A stretch of 64,000 nucleotides of DNA from Mycolicibacterium neworleansense (GCF_001245615.1 NZ_CWKH01000002.1:1550001-1614000), one strand, 5' to 3'; shown: positions 25,163-34,525, numbered from the stretch's first letter. Program-made: numbers and translations. The notes: generated by a model not told the origin, from the letters alone.

Positions 25163-26680
25163 ATGCCGGCCGACTTCGTAGCTGCAATCGACCAGGGCAC
25201 CACGAGCACCCGATGCATGATCTTCGATCACTCCGGTGCCGAGGTGGGCCGTCATCAGCTTGAGCACCAGCAGATCCTGCCCAAGGCGGGGTGGGTGGAA
25301 CACAACCCGGTGGAGATCTGGGAACGCACCTCCGCGGCGATCATGACAGCGCTGAACAAGACCGATCTCGTGGCCGGGGACCTTGCGGCGCTGGGCATTA
25401 CCAATCAGCGCGAGACCACGCTGGTCTGGAACCGGCACACCGGCCGGCCGTACCACAACGCCATCGTCTGGCAGGACACCCGCACCGACCGCATCGCCGC
25501 GGCGCTGGATCGGGACGGCCGCGGTGACGTGATCCGCCGCAAGGCGGGGCTGCCGCCAGCGACGTACTTCTCGGGCGGCAAGATCCAGTGGATCCTCGAC
25601 AACGTCGAGGGCGTCCGGCGCGATGCGGAGAACGGTGACGCGATCTTCGGTACGCCCGACAGCTGGGTGACCTGGAACCTCACCGGCGGCTACCGCGGCG
25701 GCGTGCACGTCACCGATGTCACCAACGCCAGCCGCACCATGTTGATGAACCTGGAAACCCTGGACTGGGACGACGAACTGTTGTCGTTCTTCTCGATTCC
25801 GCGCCAGATGCTGCCCGAGATCAGGCCGTCGTCGTACCCGTCCTCGTTCGGGATCACCCGCGACGACGGGCCGCTGGCCGGGCAGGTGCCGGTGACCGGG
25901 ATCCTGGGCGACCAGCAGGCCGCGATGGTGGGTCAGGTGTGCCTGGAGCCCGGTGAGGCCAAGAACACCTACGGCACGGGTAATTTCCTGCTGCTCAACA
26001 CCGGCGAGAAGATCGTCCGTTCGGAGAACGGGCTGCTCACCACGGTGTGCTACCAGTTCGGCGACGCGAAACCCGTTTACGCCCTTGAGGGTTCGATCGC
26101 GGTGACCGGCTCGGCCGTGCAGTGGCTGCGCGATCAGCTGGGCATCATCAGCGGCGCGGCACAGAGCGAGGCGCTGGCGCGGCAAGTGGCCGACAACGGC
26201 GGCGTCTATTTCGTTCCGGCGTTCTCGGGATTGTTCGCGCCGTACTGGCGTTCCGACGCCCGAGGCGTCATCGTCGGGCTGTCGCGCTTCAACACCAACG
26301 CCCACCTGGCGCGGGCCACCCTGGAGGCGATCTGTTACCAGAGCCGCGACGTGGTGGAGGCCATGGAAGCAGATTCCGGTGTGCACCTTGAGGTTCTGAA
26401 AGTCGACGGCGGTATCACCGCCAACGCGCTGTGCATGCAGATTCAGGCCGACGTCCTCGGAGTCGACGTGGTCAAGCCTGTCGTGGCCGAGACCACGGCG
26501 CTGGGCGCGGCGTACGCGGCCGGGCTCGCGGTGGGATTCTGGGACAGCGCCGAGGACCTACGGGCCAACTGGCAGGAAGGCCAGCGCTGGAGCGCGCAGT
26601 GGGATGACGAACAGCGTTCGGGTGGCTACACCGGCTGGAAGAAGGCGGTGGAGCGCACCCTGGACTGGGTGGAGATCTAG
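25163..26680 (+). CDS. glpK: Glycerol kinase
   Basis: 505 residues, the standard length. The N-terminal phosphate-1 motif DQGTTSTR is at 10-17; GWVEHNP and the FGGY signature regions ([14 protein letters not shown] and [18 protein letters not shown]) follow. The enzyme phosphorylates glycerol with ATP to glycerol-3-phosphate. The ATG at 25163 has no clear ribosome binding site, so leaderless translation is possible. Its stop overlaps that of the convergent membrane-protein gene by 4 bases. Confidence 0.95.
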   Translation: MPADFVAAIDQGTTSTRCMIFDHSGAEVGRHQLEHQQILPKAGWVEHNPVEIWERTSAAIMTALNKTDLVAGDLAALGITNQRETTLVWNRHTGRPYHNAIVWQDTRTDRIAAALDRDGRGDVIRRKAGLPPATYFSGGKIQWILDNVEGVRRDAENGDAIFGTPDSWVTWNLTGGYRGGVHVTDVTNASRTMLMNLETLDWDDELLSFFSIPRQMLPEIRPSSYPSSFGITRDDGPLAGQVPVTGILGDQQAAMVGQVCLEPGEAKNTYGTGNFLLLNTGEKIVRSENGLLTTVCYQFGDAKPVYALEGSIAVTGSAVQWLRDQLGIISGAAQSEALARQVADNGGVYFVPAFSGLFAPYWRSDARGVIVGLSRFNTNAHLARATLEAICYQSRDVVEAMEADSGVHLEVLKVDGGITANALCMQIQADVLGVDVVKPVVAETTALGAAYAAGLAVGFWDSAEDLRANWQEGQRWSAQWDDEQRSGGYTGWKKAVERTLDWVEI

Positions 26681-27360
26681 CGGGACACCGAGATCTGGCA
26701 CCGCTTCAGGATGGGCCGGAGTTCGTCCTCGTACTGCTTGCCGAGCAATACGTGCTGGGCTTTGTCGTTGGTCCTGACGGAGTCGGCGATCTGCCCCGCC
26801 AGCTCACCCATTCGGTGCGCATGCTGAGCCACCTCACCGTCGGTGACCTGATCGGCCTGCTCGCCGATGATCTTGGCCCACTCGGCGAAGTCACCGGCGG
26901 TCGGGCCCTGGTTCGCATCGAGCGTCGGCATGAGTGCGCCCCAACTGTCGAGGCTGGATTGCACCAGAGGATCGACCTGACGGCAGCCCTTGTCGCCGGT
27001 GTAGGTCAGCGCGGTCGTCCCGGCGATCACCAGGACCGCGCAGGCGGCCGCCGTCGTGGCGATCGCGACGTTGCGAGGCTCGGCATCGGGGACGCGTCGG
27101 CGCCACATCGCATGGGCGACGACCACGGCGGCGACGGCGACCACCGCCATGATGGTGGCTTCCAGCAGGTTTCCGACACCGGATGCCGAGCCGATCGCCC
27201 CCAGCGTCGCGGCTGCGGCAAGCAGGACCAGAAGCCACTGCCAGATGCCGCGCCGGCGCGCATAGGCGTCGACATCGCGGAATTCGATTCCGATGACCGC
27301 GCCGGCCGCGGTCAGTACTGCGACGACGGCCGGCGCGATGGTTGTGACAAGGCTGCTCAC
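26677..27360 (-). CDS. Membrane protein with extracytoplasmic helical domain, unknown
   Basis: 227 residues, GTG start. Hydrophobic segments lie near residues 4-24, 42-60, 68-84 and 103-120. The C-terminal 100 residues are soluble, helical and contain two Cys (GCRQ and RCQ), possibly a disulfide outside the membrane. No family recognised. It converges on glpK and ends the minus-strand run after the PadR gene (20 bases apart). Confidence 0.65.
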   Translation of the reverse strand: MSSLVTTIAPAVVAVLTAAGAVIGIEFRDVDAYARRRGIWQWLLVLLAAAATLGAIGSASGVGNLLEATIMAVVAVAAVVVAHAMWRRRVPDAEPRNVAIATTAAACAVLVIAGTTALTYTGDKGCRQVDPLVQSSLDSWGALMPTLDANQGPTAGDFAEWAKIIGEQADQVTDGEVAQHAHRMGELAGQIADSVRTNDKAQHVLLGKQYEDELRPILKRCQISVSR

Positions 27361-27379
27361 GAGGGCAGCCTACGGGCTG

Positions 27380-28096
27380 CTACTCCTCGCCGAGGATCTG
27401 GTAGATCTCGCGGCGGGCCGTGTTGACGACGTCGAGGATGCGTTGCCGCTGGTCGTCGCCGGCGGCGTAGGCCGACTGGCCGACCGCAGCCATCAGCTGG
27501 CTGGCGGCCGAGTGCAGGTTGAGAGCACCGGGATCAGCGTCATCGGCGATCTGGTCCCACGGCGGGGTTTCGATCTGGGCGGCGGCCTGGCGGCCCTCCT
27601 CGGTCAGCTCGAAGGTCTTCTTGCTGCCCTCGGATTCGGCCGGGATGATCAGTCCCTCGTCGACCAGCAGTTGCAGCGTCGGATACACCGAGCCGGGGCT
27701 GGGCTTCCACAGGTTGTTGCTGCGGGTCGCGATCTCCTGCGTCATCTCATAGCCGTGCATGGGCCGTTCGGCCAGCAAGGTCAGGATGGCGGCACGCACA
27801 TCGCCGCGTCGTCCGCGTCGCCCGCCGCGGCCACGGTGTCCGCCGAAAGGTCCGCCGCCGGGCCGGCCGAACGGTCCCGGCCCGAAGCCGAAACCGAGTC
27901 CGCCGCCGGGGTTGAAATTGAACCCGGTCTGGCAGTTGGCATCCGTGCCGTGCTCACGCGCCGCGCGCGCCTGGGCACGCATCTGCTCACGCATGTCGCG
28001 GCGTGCGGTGCGGACCTGATCGAACATGATGCGGGCTTCTTCCCGTCCGAGGGGGACAAATCCGAAGCCGCTGGATGGATTGAATGGGTTGGTCAT
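27380..28096 (-). CDS. PadR-family regulator with Gly-rich leader
   Basis: 238 residues from the ATG at 28096, preceded by AAGGA. Residues 1-95 form an unusual leader: a short helix with several Arg, then a Gly/Phe/Pro-rich stretch ending GRGGRRGRRGDV. The winged-helix domain (ILTLLAERPMHGYEM ... SPGSVYPTLQLLVDEGLI) and a C-terminal dimer helix follow. PadR proteins are repressors that respond to small ligands. A perfect palindrome, CGATATATCG, lies 58 bases before the start and may be its own operator. Another PadR gene lies just upstream on the same strand. Confidence 0.85.
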   Translation of the reverse strand: MTNPFNPSSGFGFVPLGREEARIMFDQVRTARRDMREQMRAQARAAREHGTDANCQTGFNFNPGGGLGFGFGPGPFGRPGGGPFGGHRGRGGRRGRRGDVRAAILTLLAERPMHGYEMTQEIATRSNNLWKPSPGSVYPTLQLLVDEGLIIPAESEGSKKTFELTEEGRQAAAQIETPPWDQIADDADPGALNLHSAASQLMAAVGQSAYAAGDDQRQRILDVVNTARREIYQILGEE

Positions 28097-28153
28097 TGGA
28101 GTAAATCCTTCGTTGTCGTTGGGGAGCGCTGAACCGCGCGTCCGATGCGTCAA

Positions 28154-28163
28154 CGATATATCG
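28154..28163. promoter_or_regulatory. Palindrome CGATATATCG, PadR operator candidate
   Basis: A perfect 10-base palindrome lies between the two PadR genes. It is followed at 28168-28184 by CTATCG, 5 bases, CGATAG. The repeated TATCG/CGATA half-sites fit PadR-type operators. Probably autoregulatory for the downstream PadR gene. Confidence 0.4.
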
Positions 28164-28167
28164 GAAT

Positions 28168-28686
28168 CTATCGGTTGTCGATAGTCTTCTTGAGCCAGCG
28201 CGCCCACTCCGCCTGCATGGCGTTGAAGCGCAGCCCGTATTCCAAGGCTGCGTGCCCGTACAGGTCGTCATCGGCATCGGACCAGCGGATGGAGGCCTCC
28301 AGTTCTTGGAGTCGCGCCACCTCGGCCTCGGAGTGGGCGGCGAGTGCGGCCAAGTGGTCGCGGGCCTGGTCGCGAGGCAATTCGCCGAGCAAGAACACCC
28401 GCAACAGCCCAGCGCTGCGCTCGGGTGGGTCGTCGGCGGGATTGGTGATCCAGCGCTGCAGTTCGGTGCGGCCGGCGGGAGTGATGCGGTACTCCTTGCG
28501 TCCGCGCGGGCCGATCGCCGACACCTCGATCAGCCCGGTGCCGGCCAGTTTGTTGAGCTCGCCGTAGAGCTGGCTCTGGGTGGCCGGCCACACGTTGGCC
28601 ATCGATTTCTCGAACCGCTTGAGCAGGTCGTACCCACTGCCGGGGTGCTGTGCCAACAGGCCAAGTGCCGCCATGCGCAGACTCAT
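28168..28686 (-). CDS. PadR-family regulator with Vir_act C-terminal domain
   Basis: 172 residues. N-terminal winged helix (GLLAQHPGSGYDLLKRFE ... ATQSQLYGELNKLAGTGLIE) and a C-terminal helical domain with many Glu and Arg (HLAALAAHSEAEVARLQELE) as in longer PadR proteins. It diverges from the carotenoid oxygenase gene with 58 bases between starts; TGACAT half-sites sit in that gap. It probably represses itself and the oxygenase. Confidence 0.85.
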   Translation of the reverse strand: MSLRMAALGLLAQHPGSGYDLLKRFEKSMANVWPATQSQLYGELNKLAGTGLIEVSAIGPRGRKEYRITPAGRTELQRWITNPADDPPERSAGLLRVFLLGELPRDQARDHLAALAAHSEAEVARLQELEASIRWSDADDDLYGHAALEYGLRFNAMQAEWARWLKKTIDNR

Positions 28687-28709
28687 GCCGCCAGTCTACC
28701 GTTCACTAT

Positions 28710-28733
28710 TGACATGTCAGTTGTGGAATGTCA
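28710..28733. promoter_or_regulatory. TGACAT/ATGTCA operator candidate between padR and oxygenase
   Basis: The palindrome TGACATGTCA spans 28710-28719, and a further ATGTCA lies at 28728-28733, giving TGACAT, 12 bases, ATGTCA. PadR boxes often contain ATGT and ACAT half-sites. The site overlaps a TTGACA (28709-28714) that could be the -35 of the oxygenase gene, so binding would block transcription. Confidence 0.45.
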
Positions 28734-28744
28734 CCGTTGGATGC

Positions 28745-30055
28745 ATGACCTCAGCCCTGCCGATCGGCGAACGAGACTTCTTCCGGTACGGGAACTACGC
28801 GCCGGTCGCCGACGAACTCACCGAATCCGACCTGCCGGTTGACGGCGCCATCCCCGCCGAACTCAACGGCTGGTACCTGCGCAACGGGCCCAACCCGCGT
28901 CAGGCGACCGCGCACTGGTTCACCGGCGACGGCATGATCCACGGTGTCCGCATCGAGAACGGTGCGGCCAAGTGGTACCGCAACCGCTGGGTGCGCACCG
29001 ACAGCTTCATCAAGGACTTTCCGCTCTACAACAAGGACGGCACCCGAAACCTGCGGTCGGCCGTCGCCAACACCCACGTGGTCAACCACGCGGGCAAGAC
29101 CCTGGCACTCGTGGAATCCTCGCTGCCCTACGAGATCACCAACGACCTCGAAACCGTGGGTGCCTACGACTTCGGCGGCAAGCTGGTCGACTCGATGACC
29201 GCGCACCCCAAGATCTGCCCGACGACCGGGGAGCTGCATTTCTTCGGCTACGGCAGCATCTTCGAGCCCTACGTCACCTATCACCGTGCCGACGCCAACG
29301 GCGAGCTGACCATCAACCGGCCCGTAGATGTCAAGGCGCACACCATGATGCACGACTTCGCGATGACCGCCCGACACGTCATCTTCATGGACCTGCCGAT
29401 CGTGTTCGACCTGGAAAAGGCGGTCAAGGACGACGGCGACATGCCCTACCACTGGAGCGATACCTACGGTGCCCGGTTCGGCGTGCTACGCCGCGACGAC
29501 GCCGACGCACCGATCCGCTGGTTCGACGTCGACCCGTGCTACGTGTTCCATGTCGCCAACGCACACGACGACGGTGATTCGATTGTGCTGCAGGCGGTTC
29601 GATATCCCGAACTGTGGCGCAACGACGGCGGGTTCGACGTCGAAGGCGTGCTCTGGGAATGGACCATCGACCTGGCAAGCGGAGCGGTCCGCGAACGCCA
29701 GCTCGACGATCTCGGGGTGGAGTTCCCGCGCATCGACGATCGCCTGGCCGGCCTGCCGGCACGATACGCGGTGTCGGTCACCGACAACGCCTGGATCCGC
29801 TACGACCTGACCAGCGGTACCGGTGTGCGCCATGAACTCGGCGCCGGGGGACCGGGCGAGGCGGTGTTCGTCCCCGGTTCAGGTCCGGCCGACGAGAGCA
29901 ACGGGTGGTACCTCGGCTACGTCTACAACCCCGAACGTGACGGCAGCGACCTCGTGATCCTGGATGCGTCGGACTTCGGCGGAACGCCCGTCGCCACCAT
30001 CAAACTGCCGCAACGCGTTCCCTACGGCTTCCACGGGAACTGGATCAGCGCCTGA
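28745..30055 (+). CDS. Carotenoid cleavage oxygenase family protein
   Basis: 436 residues from the ATG at 28745. The four iron-binding histidines of the family can be placed at residues 154 (MTAHPK), 203 (MMHDF), 269 (VFHVAN) and 430 (GFHGNW). The LRNGPNP motif near the N-terminus is also typical. Such enzymes cleave double bonds of carotenoids, apocarotenoids or stilbenes with oxygen and a non-heme iron; the substrate cannot be told from sequence. Cytosolic, no signal peptide. Probably under control of the divergent PadR gene. Confidence 0.9.
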   Translation: MTSALPIGERDFFRYGNYAPVADELTESDLPVDGAIPAELNGWYLRNGPNPRQATAHWFTGDGMIHGVRIENGAAKWYRNRWVRTDSFIKDFPLYNKDGTRNLRSAVANTHVVNHAGKTLALVESSLPYEITNDLETVGAYDFGGKLVDSMTAHPKICPTTGELHFFGYGSIFEPYVTYHRADANGELTINRPVDVKAHTMMHDFAMTARHVIFMDLPIVFDLEKAVKDDGDMPYHWSDTYGARFGVLRRDDADAPIRWFDVDPCYVFHVANAHDDGDSIVLQAVRYPELWRNDGGFDVEGVLWEWTIDLASGAVRERQLDDLGVEFPRIDDRLAGLPARYAVSVTDNAWIRYDLTSGTGVRHELGAGGPGEAVFVPGSGPADESNGWYLGYVYNPERDGSDLVILDASDFGGTPVATIKLPQRVPYGFHGNWISA

Positions 30056-30086
30056 GGTGGTGGCTGGCTGTCACCCACCTTCGCGA

Positions 30087-31013
30087 TCAAACTGCCCGAT
30101 GCTCATTCGGGCTGACTCCGTACGACCGCTTGAACGCGCTGCTCAACGCGAACGGTGTGGAGTAGCCGACCTGCCGGGCCACGGCGGCGATCGTGGTGTC
30201 GCTGGCGCGCAACAAGTCGGCCGCCAATGCCAGGCGCCAGCCGGTCAGGAACGCGATCGGCGGCTCGCCGACCTGATCGCTGAACCGGCGGGCGAACACC
30301 GCACGTGAACAACCCACCGCCGCTGCGAGATTGGCCACCGTCCACGGATGGGCCGGATTGTTGTAGATCAGCTTGAGCGCAGGCCCGACGACCGGATCAT
30401 GTTCGGCCTGCCACCACGCGGGTGCATTCCCGTCCCGGTCGAACCACGTGCGCAGCACGGCGATCAGCAGCAGGTCGAGCAGGCGGTCCAGGTAGGCCTC
30501 CTGACCCGGGCCGTCGCGGCCCGCCTCGAGTGAGAGCAGATCGACCAGCGGGGTGTCCCATTCGCGGGCGCGCAGTACCAGGACGGTGGGCAACGCGTCG
30601 AGCAGGCGTGCGCTGACCTCGCTGCGGCCCTCATAGGCGCACACGATCGACTCCGCGGCACCCGTCGCGCTGTTTCCCCAGCTGCGCAGGCCCAGCGACA
30701 TCTCGAAATGCAGATCCTCGCCGGACAGAGTCGTGCAGTGCTGCCCGGGATTGATGACGACACTCGGCGAGGTGGCCGGATCGTCTGCGTAGACATAGTT
30801 TTCGGTACCGCGAGTCAGCGCGACATCGCCCTGGCCTAGCGTGAACGTGCCGCTGCGCGTACCGACGATCACCGCCTCACCGCGGGTCTGACAGATCAGT
30901 GCCAACGGTGCTTCGTCGCGGATGGCCAGAGACCAGGGCGGATCCATGCGCAGCCGCAACACGAACGCGCCCCGCGCACGGACCCCGTCGAGCAATCCGA
31001 CCAGGGCGTCCAC
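30087..31013 (-). CDS. AraC-family regulator with cupin sensor
   Basis: 308 residues, GTG start. The N-terminal half is a cupin-type ligand domain (ICQTRGEAVIVG, LGQGDVALT). The C-terminal 100 residues hold two helix-turn-helix motifs (NLAAAVGCSRAVFARRF and IAAVARQVGYSTPFALSSAF), ending SYGVSPNEHR, the AraC signature. It converges with the oxygenase gene and lies 16 bases after the methyltransferase gene on the same strand; target unknown. Confidence 0.9.
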   Translation of the reverse strand: MDALVGLLDGVRARGAFVLRLRMDPPWSLAIRDEAPLALICQTRGEAVIVGTRSGTFTLGQGDVALTRGTENYVYADDPATSPSVVINPGQHCTTLSGEDLHFEMSLGLRSWGNSATGAAESIVCAYEGRSEVSARLLDALPTVLVLRAREWDTPLVDLLSLEAGRDGPGQEAYLDRLLDLLLIAVLRTWFDRDGNAPAWWQAEHDPVVGPALKLIYNNPAHPWTVANLAAAVGCSRAVFARRFSDQVGEPPIAFLTGWRLALAADLLRASDTTIAAVARQVGYSTPFALSSAFKRSYGVSPNEHRAV

Positions 31014-31029
31014 GACCGTAGGGTAACGC

Positions 31030-31782
31030 TCAGCCCGGCTTGCGGGCTTCGATCAGGTGCCGTGACGAGTGCGCGACAAACGCGCCGTCGGTCTGGATCC
31101 GCCGGTGCAACGCGACGAGCCGGTCGCGGTAGATGTCAACCGTGAAGCCGGGCACGATCCAGATGACCTTGCGCAGGAAGTACACCACGGCGCCGATGTC
31201 GAAGAACTCCATCCGTAGCCGCTCGGCACGCAGGTCGACGATGTCCAGCCCTGCGGCCCGCGCACCCGCGGACTCGAGTTCTGGATCGCGTGCCCTGCGG
31301 GCTTCCGGTTGCGGCCCGAGGAAGAACTCGGTCAGCTCGAAAACGCTTGCCGGTCCGACATGTTGGGCCAGATACGTACCGCCCGGCGCGAGAACCCTGG
31401 CGATCTCGTCCCACCAGACCGTGGCTGGATGCCGGCTCAGAACGAGTTCGAATGCCGCATCGGCGAACGGCAACGGCGGCTGGTCGGGATCGGCGACCAC
31501 GACGACACCGCGAGGCCCGAGCAGCCGGGTCGCGCGGTCGAGGTTGGGCGGCCAGGATTCGGTGGCCGCCATGGCCGGCGGGAAGGCGGCAGCCCCGGCG
31601 AGCACCTCACCGCCGCCGGTCTGGATGTCCAGCGCCGAGGTCACCGAGGCCAGCCGCTCGCTCATCAGGCGCTGATAGCCCCATGACGGTCGGGCCTCGG
31701 TGGCCCTGCCGTCGAGCCAGGAGAAATCCCAGCCGTCGACCGGCGCGGCGTCGGCTTCGGCCACGAACTCGTCAAACGTCAT
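31030..31782 (-). CDS. SAM-dependent methyltransferase-like protein
   Basis: 250 residues. The Rossmann core reads ALDIQTGGGEVLAG (motif I), VVVVADPDQPPLPFADAAFELVLSR and WWDEIARVLAPGGTYL, the usual order for class I methyltransferases. The substrate is unknown. It precedes the AraC gene by 16 bases, so the two are probably co-transcribed. Confidence 0.85.
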   Translation of the reverse strand: MTFDEFVAEADAAPVDGWDFSWLDGRATEARPSWGYQRLMSERLASVTSALDIQTGGGEVLAGAAAFPPAMAATESWPPNLDRATRLLGPRGVVVVADPDQPPLPFADAAFELVLSRHPATVWWDEIARVLAPGGTYLAQHVGPASVFELTEFFLGPQPEARRARDPELESAGARAAGLDIVDLRAERLRMEFFDIGAVVYFLRKVIWIVPGFTVDIYRDRLVALHRRIQTDGAFVAHSSRHLIEARKPG

Positions 31783-31869
31783 CGACCTATCCTCGCAGTG
31801 AGACGATCGCGTATGGAATCGGGATTCTTACCGATGGAGCGTCTCGCTTCGGCATCGTTGACTGAAGCC

Positions 31870-32349
31870 ATGACCATCAGCCCAGTCGTCGTCCTCACCG
31901 CAGCCGCCGCCCTCGGAAGTGCCGCCGCCGGAGGAATCTTCTACGCGTTCTCCACCTTCGTGATGCGCGGCCTCGACCGCACCGGCCCGGTCGAGGCGGT
32001 CACCGCCATGCGCGGCATGAACGCCGAGGCCAACACCAACGCGCCGTTCCTGCTGTTCTTGTTCGGCTCGGCGTTGCTGTCGCTGATCGTCGGCGGGACG
32101 GCGGTGGCCCAGATCGGCCGGCCCGGCAGTTGGATCCTGCTGGCCGGAGCGATCTTCGGGGTCCTCGGTGTGGTGATCACGATCGCGTTCAACGTGCCGC
32201 TCAACAACCACCTCGACCGGATCGACCTGGCCGATGCGGCCGCCGAATGGCAGAACTACCTCACCAGTTGGACGGCATGGAACCACGTGCGCACCGCCTC
32301 GGGGTTCATCGGCGCCGTCCTGCTGCTGATCAGCCTGCGTTACCGCTGA
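31870..32349 (+). CDS. DUF1772 (anthrone oxygenase-like) membrane protein
   Basis: 159 residues from the ATG at 31870. Four hydrophobic segments are visible (about 5-27, 55-75, 83-103, 138-156), and the motif NVPLNNHLDRID with TSWTAWNHVRT is characteristic of DUF1772 proteins, which include fungal-type anthrone oxygenases. The bacterial function is mostly unknown. Its 3' end overlaps the convergent lfrA gene by 10 bases. Confidence 0.85.
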   Translation: MTISPVVVLTAAAALGSAAAGGIFYAFSTFVMRGLDRTGPVEAVTAMRGMNAEANTNAPFLLFLFGSALLSLIVGGTAVAQIGRPGSWILLAGAIFGVLGVVITIAFNVPLNNHLDRIDLADAAAEWQNYLTSWTAWNHVRTASGFIGAVLLLISLRYR

Positions 32350-33866
32350 GCCTGCCTGCGGAACGCCGCCGCCACGATCGCGGCCGCCGTCAGCGCCAGC
32401 GTGGCCGCGATGACCGCCGTCGGAGCGATGCCGGAGTCGAAGGCCGTGCGGGCCGAATCCAGCAGGCGCTCGGCGATTTCCGTGGGAAGGTCCGCGGCCA
32501 CCGACGTCGCCCCGCCGATGCTCTCACCGGCGTCGGCGGCCTGCGCCGGCGTCAGTCCGGCCGGCACCTCGATGTTGTTGCGGTAGAACGCCGTGAAGAT
32601 CGTGCCCAGCGTCGCGGTGCCGACCACCGCGCCGAGCTCGTACGCGGTCTCCGAGACCGCCGATGCCGCACCGGCCTTCGCAGCGGGCACTGACGCCACG
32701 ATGGTGTCGTTGGACACCGTCTGCGAGACACCGACACCCAGCTCCAGCACCACGAACGACGCGATCACCGCGGCCACCGACAGATCGTGGCGGAAGGCCA
32801 GGATCAGGACGAACCCGGCCGCGACGAACACCAGGCCGAAGATCATCAGCTTGTCGGGGGCAAACCGCTTGGCAGCCTTGACCACCGCCAGGCCGGCGAT
32901 CATCGACACCACCGCACCCGGCAGCGTCACCAGGCCGGCCGCCAGCGGCGACAGGCCGAGGACCAACTGCAGGTGCTGCGAGATGAAGAAGATGAACCCG
33001 ATCAGGCCCACGATCGACAGGAAATTGGCCAGGATCGACGCGCTGAACGGCGCGTAGGAGAACAGCCCCATGTCGAGCATCGGTGTGGCACTGCGATTCT
33101 GGCGCCGCACGAACAGCACACCCGAGGCGATGCCGAGCGCGAACGCCGCGACGACACTGCCCGAGAAGCCGTCGTGGGCCGCGGTCTTGATCGCCCACAC
33201 GAACGGCAGCATCGCGGTGAACGACAGCGTCACGCTCAGCAGATCCAGCGGGCCCGGATTCGGGTCACGCGATTCGGGCACCAGCCTGGGGCCCAGCACC
33301 AGCAGGGGCAGCAGGATCGGCACGGCCACGAGGAACACCGAGCCCCAATGGAAATGCTGCAGCAGGGCGCCGCCGACGATCGGGCCCAGCGTCGAGCCCG
33401 CCGTGAAACACGAGGCCCAGATGGCGATCGCGAGCCGTCGTGCCGAGGCGTCGACGAAGATGTTGCGGATCAGCGACAGCGTCGACGGCATCAGCATCGC
33501 GCCGAACACGCCGAGCGCCGCCCGCGCGGCAACCAGGTAGGCCGCGCTCGGCGCGAAAGCCGCGGCGGCCGAGACGACCGCGAAGCCTGTCGCGCCGATC
33601 AGCAGCAGACGGCGCCGGCCGAACCGGTCACCGAGCCCACCCATGGCGACCAGCAGTGCGGCCAGCACCAGTGAGTAGACGTCGACGATCCACAGCTGGG
33701 TGGACGCCGCGGGACGGAAATCCTCGGCGATCGCAGGCAACGCAAAGGCCAGGACGGTGTTGTCGATGGCGATCAGCAGCACCGGCAGCATCAATACGGC
33801 CAGTGCCACCCACGCGCGTTTGGGCGTTGAAGTCACCGACGGGCTGCCTTCGAGACAGGTGGACAT
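32340..33866 (-). CDS. lfrA: LfrA multidrug efflux pump (MFS, DHA2 family)
   Basis: 508 residues with about 14 membrane helices. The start MSTCLEG and the blocks IDNTVLAFALPAIAEDFRP (motif D1), GDRFGRRRLLLIG (motif A) and FTAGSTLGPIVGGALL (motif C) closely follow the M. smegmatis LfrA sequence as I know it. LfrA exports fluoroquinolones, ethidium and acriflavine in exchange for protons. It lies 31 bases downstream of a TetR gene on the same strand, the lfrR-lfrA order of M. smegmatis. Confidence 0.9.
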   Translation of the reverse strand: MSTCLEGSPSVTSTPKRAWVALAVLMLPVLLIAIDNTVLAFALPAIAEDFRPAASTQLWIVDVYSLVLAALLVAMGGLGDRFGRRRLLLIGATGFAVVSAAAAFAPSAAYLVAARAALGVFGAMLMPSTLSLIRNIFVDASARRLAIAIWASCFTAGSTLGPIVGGALLQHFHWGSVFLVAVPILLPLLVLGPRLVPESRDPNPGPLDLLSVTLSFTAMLPFVWAIKTAAHDGFSGSVVAAFALGIASGVLFVRRQNRSATPMLDMGLFSYAPFSASILANFLSIVGLIGFIFFISQHLQLVLGLSPLAAGLVTLPGAVVSMIAGLAVVKAAKRFAPDKLMIFGLVFVAAGFVLILAFRHDLSVAAVIASFVVLELGVGVSQTVSNDTIVASVPAAKAGAASAVSETAYELGAVVGTATLGTIFTAFYRNNIEVPAGLTPAQAADAGESIGGATSVAADLPTEIAERLLDSARTAFDSGIAPTAVIAATLALTAAAIVAAAFRRQAQR

Positions 33867-33897
33867 GGGGTTGGCTCCAAGAACTTGAAAGAGGAGA

Positions 33898-34473
33898 TCA
33901 GCCGCGCGGGAGTTGAATGGTGCCCGCGGTCAGGCTGGTCATGATGGCGTCGACGATTTGGTGGCGGGGTGTGCCGTCCTGCTTGGCGGCTTCGTAGCCG
34001 GCGTCAAGCAGGGCCCAGAACACTCGCCGGGCCCATCCTGGGGGGTATTCGGGCCTGTCGACAGAGGCGCGGTTCAGTACTTCGACGATCGCCTCGTCAC
34101 CGGTGTCCAGGTGGGCCGCCAACTCGCGATCGGCCAGGATCGTGGGCTCGCTGTAGACGAACAGCACGATGGGCCCCAGGTCGAGTTGGCTCTCCACCAC
34201 CCGGCGCAGCGCCGCGTCCACGGGACCGTGCATCGGGTCCGCGCGATCGATCGCGGCGATGGTGAGGTCGTGCACATGCCGGGCCAGGGCGCGCAAAAGG
34301 TCGGTGCGCTCCGGGTAGTACCGGTGCACCGTGCTGCGGCCGACGTCGGCGGCGGCCGCGATATCGGAGAGCGAGGCGGTCGCGTTGTCGGCCAGGACCG
34401 TCATCGCGGCATCGAGGATCGCTTTGCGGGTGCGCTCACGCGGCCCGCTGTGCGTCGACGCCGAACTGGTCAT
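33898..34473 (-). CDS. lfrR: LfrR, TetR-family repressor of lfrA
   Basis: 191 residues (about 189 in M. smegmatis LfrR). The TetR helix-turn-helix is LSDIAAAADVGRSTVHRYYP near residues 36-55; the rest is a helical ligand and dimer domain. LfrR represses its own operon and is released by pump substrates. A 7-base inverted repeat lies 30 bases upstream of the start and is the likely operator. Confidence 0.9.
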   Translation of the reverse strand: MTSSASTHSGPRERTRKAILDAAMTVLADNATASLSDIAAAADVGRSTVHRYYPERTDLLRALARHVHDLTIAAIDRADPMHGPVDAALRRVVESQLDLGPIVLFVYSEPTILADRELAAHLDTGDEAIVEVLNRASVDRPEYPPGWARRVFWALLDAGYEAAKQDGTPRHQIVDAIMTSLTAGTIQLPRG

Positions 34474-34503
34474 GAATCAAAATGTAGCACGATAGGGTCA
34501 AAA

Positions 34504-34521
34504 TGGGACAGTAATGTCCCA
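34504..34521. promoter_or_regulatory. Inverted repeat upstream of lfrR, likely LfrR operator
   Basis: TGGGACA, 4 bases, TGTCCCA is a perfect 18-base inverted repeat in the 52-base gap between the RDD gene and lfrR, 30 bases before the lfrR start. Position and symmetry fit TetR-type autorepression. Confidence 0.5.
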
Positions 34522-34525
34522 CACC

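Noticed and set aside
24389..26386. 665-codon minus-strand frame across glpK
   Set aside because: Only the part from 25153 down shows a protein family (methyltransferase). The rest is antisense to glpK, whose conserved motifs lie on the plus strand.
32787..33674. 295-codon plus-strand frame rich in Arg, Gln and His
   Set aside because: Antisense to lfrA; composition is that of a shadow frame.
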